Below are positions 61,584 through 64,000 of a stretch of 64,000 bases of DNA, piece after piece. The DNA comes from CAYMAI01 sp964388445 (GTDB lineage Bacteria > 4484-113 > JAGGVC01): assembly GCA_964388445.1 (NCBI GenBank), contig CAYMAI010000001.1, forward strand, positions 1-64,000, read 5' to 3'. A program made the position numbers and the translations under genes. Each line of letters starts with the position of its first letter. Position 1 is the stretch's first letter. The notes below the pieces were generated by a model. The model was given only the letters and a program-made list of their open reading frames with translations. It was not told where the DNA came from and ran no database searches.

Positions 61584-62165
61584 ATGTTGCAAATACCAAG
61601 TGAGGTAATACTTGCTTGCATGGAGCGCGACGATCGCGCATGGCGTGAGCTGATCAGGCTCACGAGCGCGCCGCTCCACAACATCGCACGGCGCTATTTG
61701 AACAATTCCGATTTGGCTGAAGACGCTTTGCAGGAAGCCTACATCAAAATTTACCGAAATCTCGGCAGCCTACGCGACGCCGGGCGGGCCTACTCCTGGA
61801 TGTGCTCGATAGTAGTCAACGAATGCAGGCAGATGTACAACAAACACAAAAAGCATATGGGCGCCGATTTGGACGACGTTGAGTTCATGCTCGGCGGCGA
61901 AACCGAAGCCAGAACGGAAATGAACGAACGGGAGCTAGGGGAAATCGTCGGCGCGGCTCTCGAAAAAATGCCCCCGAAACTGCGCGAAATCCTTGTGTTA
62001 CGCGAGTTTCAGGGGTTGGACTATACGGAAATAGCCCGTGCGGCGAAATTGCCGGTCGGCACGGTGCGCAGCAGGCTCGCTCGAGCAAGAGAAAAATGGC
62101 TGGAAATCTGCCGGGAAATGTTGGGCGGGCGGGATTTGTCCGAGCTTGCCGGTTTGGAAAGTTAG
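61584..62165 (+). CDS. ECF (RpoE-like) sigma factor
   Basis: 193 residues. Region 2: DLAEDALQEAYIKIYRNLGSLRD then AYSWMCSIVVNECRQM; region 4: LEKMPPKLREILVLREFQGLDYTEIARAAKLPVGTVRSRLARAREKW. AGGGG before ATG. It directs transcription in response to envelope signals and is held by the anti-sigma encoded next (16 bp downstream). Confidence 0.92.
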   Translation: MLQIPSEVILACMERDDRAWRELIRLTSAPLHNIARRYLNNSDLAEDALQEAYIKIYRNLGSLRDAGRAYSWMCSIVVNECRQMYNKHKKHMGADLDDVEFMLGGETEARTEMNERELGEIVGAALEKMPPKLREILVLREFQGLDYTEIARAAKLPVGTVRSRLARAREKWLEICREMLGGRDLSELAGLES

Positions 62166-62181
62166 GGACTGGAGGATAAAC

Positions 62182-62748
62182 ATGCGTTGCGGCGAAGCGA
62201 AAAATCTAATTAGCGCCTATGTGGACGAGGAACTCGACCTTCAGTCCACAAGGCTCGTCAGCATGCATCTTAAAAGGTGCGGCGATTGCTCGCGCCATTT
62301 CGAGCGAGTAAGGAAAATAGGCATCGTGCTTTCCCGCATCGACAAAACAGAAAGAGATCCCGCCATGGAGGCGAGGCTGTTCATAGAACTCAAAGCCGCC
62401 GCTGAACGGCCGTCGCTGCCGGAAAGAATCTTGCGTGCATATATGCCGGATTGGCGGATGGTCGCCGCAACGGGAGTATTCGTTTTGGCGTTGTTCATCC
62501 ATTTTGCCGGAGGCCCGCTCGAGCTTATGAATTCCACTCGCGATATCGCGACAGCGGGTACCGAAACCGTGGTCGAGCAAGCCGAGGAAGCCGGAACTTT
62601 CTGGAGCAGAATTCTAAGCCAAGGCAAGGAAAAAGCTGCCTCGATTTCTCAAAGTATTCTCGGAAATCCCGATTCGAGCGGCGCCGCCGAAAACGAAGAA
62701 GGGACAAAAAGCGGGGCGCTAACGCCCGCCTATGGTGAAGCGGCATGA
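62182..62748 (+). CDS. membrane anti-sigma factor with zinc-finger domain
   Basis: 188 residues from ATG 62182 (GGAGG 7 nt upstream; a longer frame begins inside the sigma gene). N-terminal anti-sigma zinc-finger (CGEAKNLISAYVDEELD, then HLKRCGDCSRHF, the HxxxCxxC set), one membrane helix (MVAATGVFVLALFIHFAG, about 91-108) and a periplasmic tail. This is the RseA/RsrA-like arrangement. Stop and the next ATG overlap (ATGA). Confidence 0.85.
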   Translation: MRCGEAKNLISAYVDEELDLQSTRLVSMHLKRCGDCSRHFERVRKIGIVLSRIDKTERDPAMEARLFIELKAAAERPSLPERILRAYMPDWRMVAATGVFVLALFIHFAGGPLELMNSTRDIATAGTETVVEQAEEAGTFWSRILSQGKEKAASISQSILGNPDSSGAAENEEGTKSGALTPAYGEAA

Positions 62749-63305
62749 AATGTTTCTACCATTTGGAACGGGAAGCGGAAGGCGAATGCCGTGAATGCGG
62801 TAAGCCACTTTGCAGGGAATGTCTGTCCGACTCAACCGGCGCCGGTCTTTGCCGGAAGTGCGGCGAAGGCAAAAAGCCGGTATCCGACGCTCTCGGCCCG
62901 CTTTGGGGAATCTTATCCATCGTGATTCCGGGGCTGGGCCAGCTCGCTCGCGGAGAATACGTCAAGGCAGTCGCCATCTTCATCGTCGTCGTTTATTCGT
63001 TCGGCAACGAGCACGTGCTGCTTGGATTAATAGCATGGGCGGCAGGAGCATGGGACGGTTTTTCGCCCTTGGTCGGCGAAGACGAACTCGGCGTTTCGCG
63101 CGGCTCCAAACGATGGGTGGTCGGAGTAGTCCTGATTCTCCTCGGACTGATTTTGCTTCCCGGTACGCACTCGAAAATAGTAAGCATCAACGTAGTAATT
63201 CCGGGGGCGATGGTCGTTCTAGGAGCAATGCTTGTCGCGCGCAAGGCCGGAATTCGCCGGGCTAGAACGGGCGGCAACGGCGGAAATTTGGAAGAAGGCG
63301 GTTAA
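62745..63305 (+). CDS. zinc-ribbon/B-box-like multi-pass membrane protein
   Basis: 186 residues. N-terminal Cys-rich module CFYHLEREAEGECRECGKPLC then CRECL and CRKCGEG (B-box-like zinc finger), then three to four membrane helices, including LWGILSIVIPGLGQLARGEYVKA which resembles the TM2-type motif of small membrane proteins. Coupled by ATGA to the anti-sigma gene, so part of the same stress operon. Function unknown. Confidence 0.7.
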   Translation: MKCFYHLEREAEGECRECGKPLCRECLSDSTGAGLCRKCGEGKKPVSDALGPLWGILSIVIPGLGQLARGEYVKAVAIFIVVVYSFGNEHVLLGLIAWAAGAWDGFSPLVGEDELGVSRGSKRWVVGVVLILLGLILLPGTHSKIVSINVVIPGAMVVLGAMLVARKAGIRRARTGGNGGNLEEGG

Positions 63306-63309
63306 AGAT

Positions 63310-64000
63310 ATGCGTATCAGAGAAATAGTTTTCATTTTGATTTGGCTTTTCGTAGGGCTTTTCATAAACGGCAGCATTCTTAAAACTCACGGCGACCCGC
63401 TTTTCGGCGGCGATTTGAAACCCGAAATAAAAGTCGCCGTGAAAAAAGACAGCGAAATCAAAAAGGAATTGAAAGACGGCATCGTCGAACTCAAAAAAGG
63501 GCTGAAGGAAGGCGTCGGCGAGGTCAAGCAAGCCATCAAGGGAGTAAAAGGCGAACTCGAATCCCTTTCGTCCGAACTTTCGAAACTGGATTTTGAAGGC
63601 GGCGAATGGCAGAAGGTCAGCGCCTCCAATTTCATACCCGATTTCAAGCTCGTAACGAAGGATTTGGAAAAACTTGCCTCGGATTCCCAGCTTAAAGATT
63701 TCCGGATTTCGCGTGAAACCGAAACAAAGAGAATCGCCTCCGCTCCGATCTCCACGGCGAATGTGGATCAAATCGCGATTGCGCTTTGGAACGGCGAAAT
63801 TACGATTTTAAACAGCCAAACCGGAAGCGTTGAATTCGATTTGACAATGTTTTCCGGAGGCGGCTCGGAATCCGATTTCAACAAGTTTGCCGAAGAATTT
63901 ACGGTCACTTCGAATACATACGACGAAATTTTATCGCTTTCCGTCGGCGACGCAACCGCTGCGGACAGCGTTTCCCGCAAGTACTACGGCGTCAATGGAA
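63310..64000 (+). CDS. membrane-anchored DUF4097-like protein (3' partial)
   Basis: The frame is open to the window end (about 230 residues seen). N-terminal membrane helix (IVFILIWLFVGLFINGSIL), a Lys/Glu coiled coil (about 44-90), then repeating beta-strand sequence (VDQIAIALWNGEITILNSQ, GSVEFDLTMFSGGG) like the beta-helix of DUF4097 putative adhesins, which often accompany sigma/anti-sigma and PspC-type operons. GGCGG upstream of ATG 63310. Assignment is tentative because the C-terminus is missing. Confidence 0.6.
   Translation, partial: MRIREIVFILIWLFVGLFINGSILKTHGDPLFGGDLKPEIKVAVKKDSEIKKELKDGIVELKKGLKEGVGEVKQAIKGVKGELESLSSELSKLDFEGGEWQKVSASNFIPDFKLVTKDLEKLASDSQLKDFRISRETETKRIASAPISTANVDQIAIALWNGEITILNSQTGSVEFDLTMFSGGGSESDFNKFAEEFTVTSNTYDEILSLSVGDATAADSVSRKYYGVNG

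Overview
This 64 kb window comes from a diderm (Gram-negative type) bacterium. The evidence is a secretin, complete type II secretion pseudopilins, a lipobox lipoprotein, an O-antigen-ligase-like protein and c-type cytochromes for a periplasm. I cannot place the species. The mix (GspK-like giant protein, PilM-PilN fusion, many GTG/TTG starts, extended -10 promoters without a clear -35, leaderless-looking genes, a solitary 5S gene) suggests an uncultivated lineage. Coding density is high.

Layout. (1) 1-3220: the 3' end of a surface protein with two tandem beta-rich modules, a WalJ/YycJ-type metallo-beta-lactamase-fold protein, and a polytopic membrane protein that carries what look like presenilin-type aspartyl protease motifs. 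(2) 3400-27141: a fibre/secretion locus. Six pseudopilins of GspH, GspI, GspG (three) and GspJ type are followed by a roughly 3,040-residue GspK-like protein that has more than 2,000 residues of Ig/PKD/IPT-like modules inserted in its body. Then, from a near-consensus promoter, come a secretin, a PilM-PilN fusion, a PilO-like and a PilP-position protein. No ATPase or inner-membrane GspF/PilC is in the window. (3) 27205-37459: a solitary nuoN, an O-antigen ligase/polymerase-like protein, carB, a CsgG-like protein, rnpB (RNase P RNA), tRNA-Arg(CCG) and an HtpX-like protease. (4) 37479-39155: an AT-rich SIR2-domain gene that looks horizontally acquired and defence-like. (5) 39183-48089: cupin, TPR protein, flotillin and NfeD, a tyrosine recombinase, an RlmD/TrmA-type methyltransferase and a secreted alpha/beta hydrolase. 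(6) 48260-56923: two convergent operons with 40 predicted c-type hemes in four cytochromes (7, 8, 12 and 13), a FdhI-type cytochrome b, a HybA-type ferredoxin and a NrfD-type quinone-interacting subunit. This is a quinone-linked electron conduit of no family I can name, with a CRP/FNR-type palindrome upstream of one arm. (7) 57144-64000: a solitary 5S rRNA with its own promoter and terminator; an RsbW-like / SigB-like pair preceded by a SigB-type promoter; an AI-2E-family permease with an 8-codon leader ORF; a response regulator with a degenerate HD-GYP domain; and an ECF sigma / anti-sigma / zinc-ribbon membrane protein / DUF4097-like operon that runs off the window.

Recurring regulatory theme: several genes have an extended -10 (TGN plus TATAAT-like). 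In four of them (1491, 28846, 36536, 44170) the GTG start lies exactly 6 nt after the -10, which points to leaderless mRNAs.
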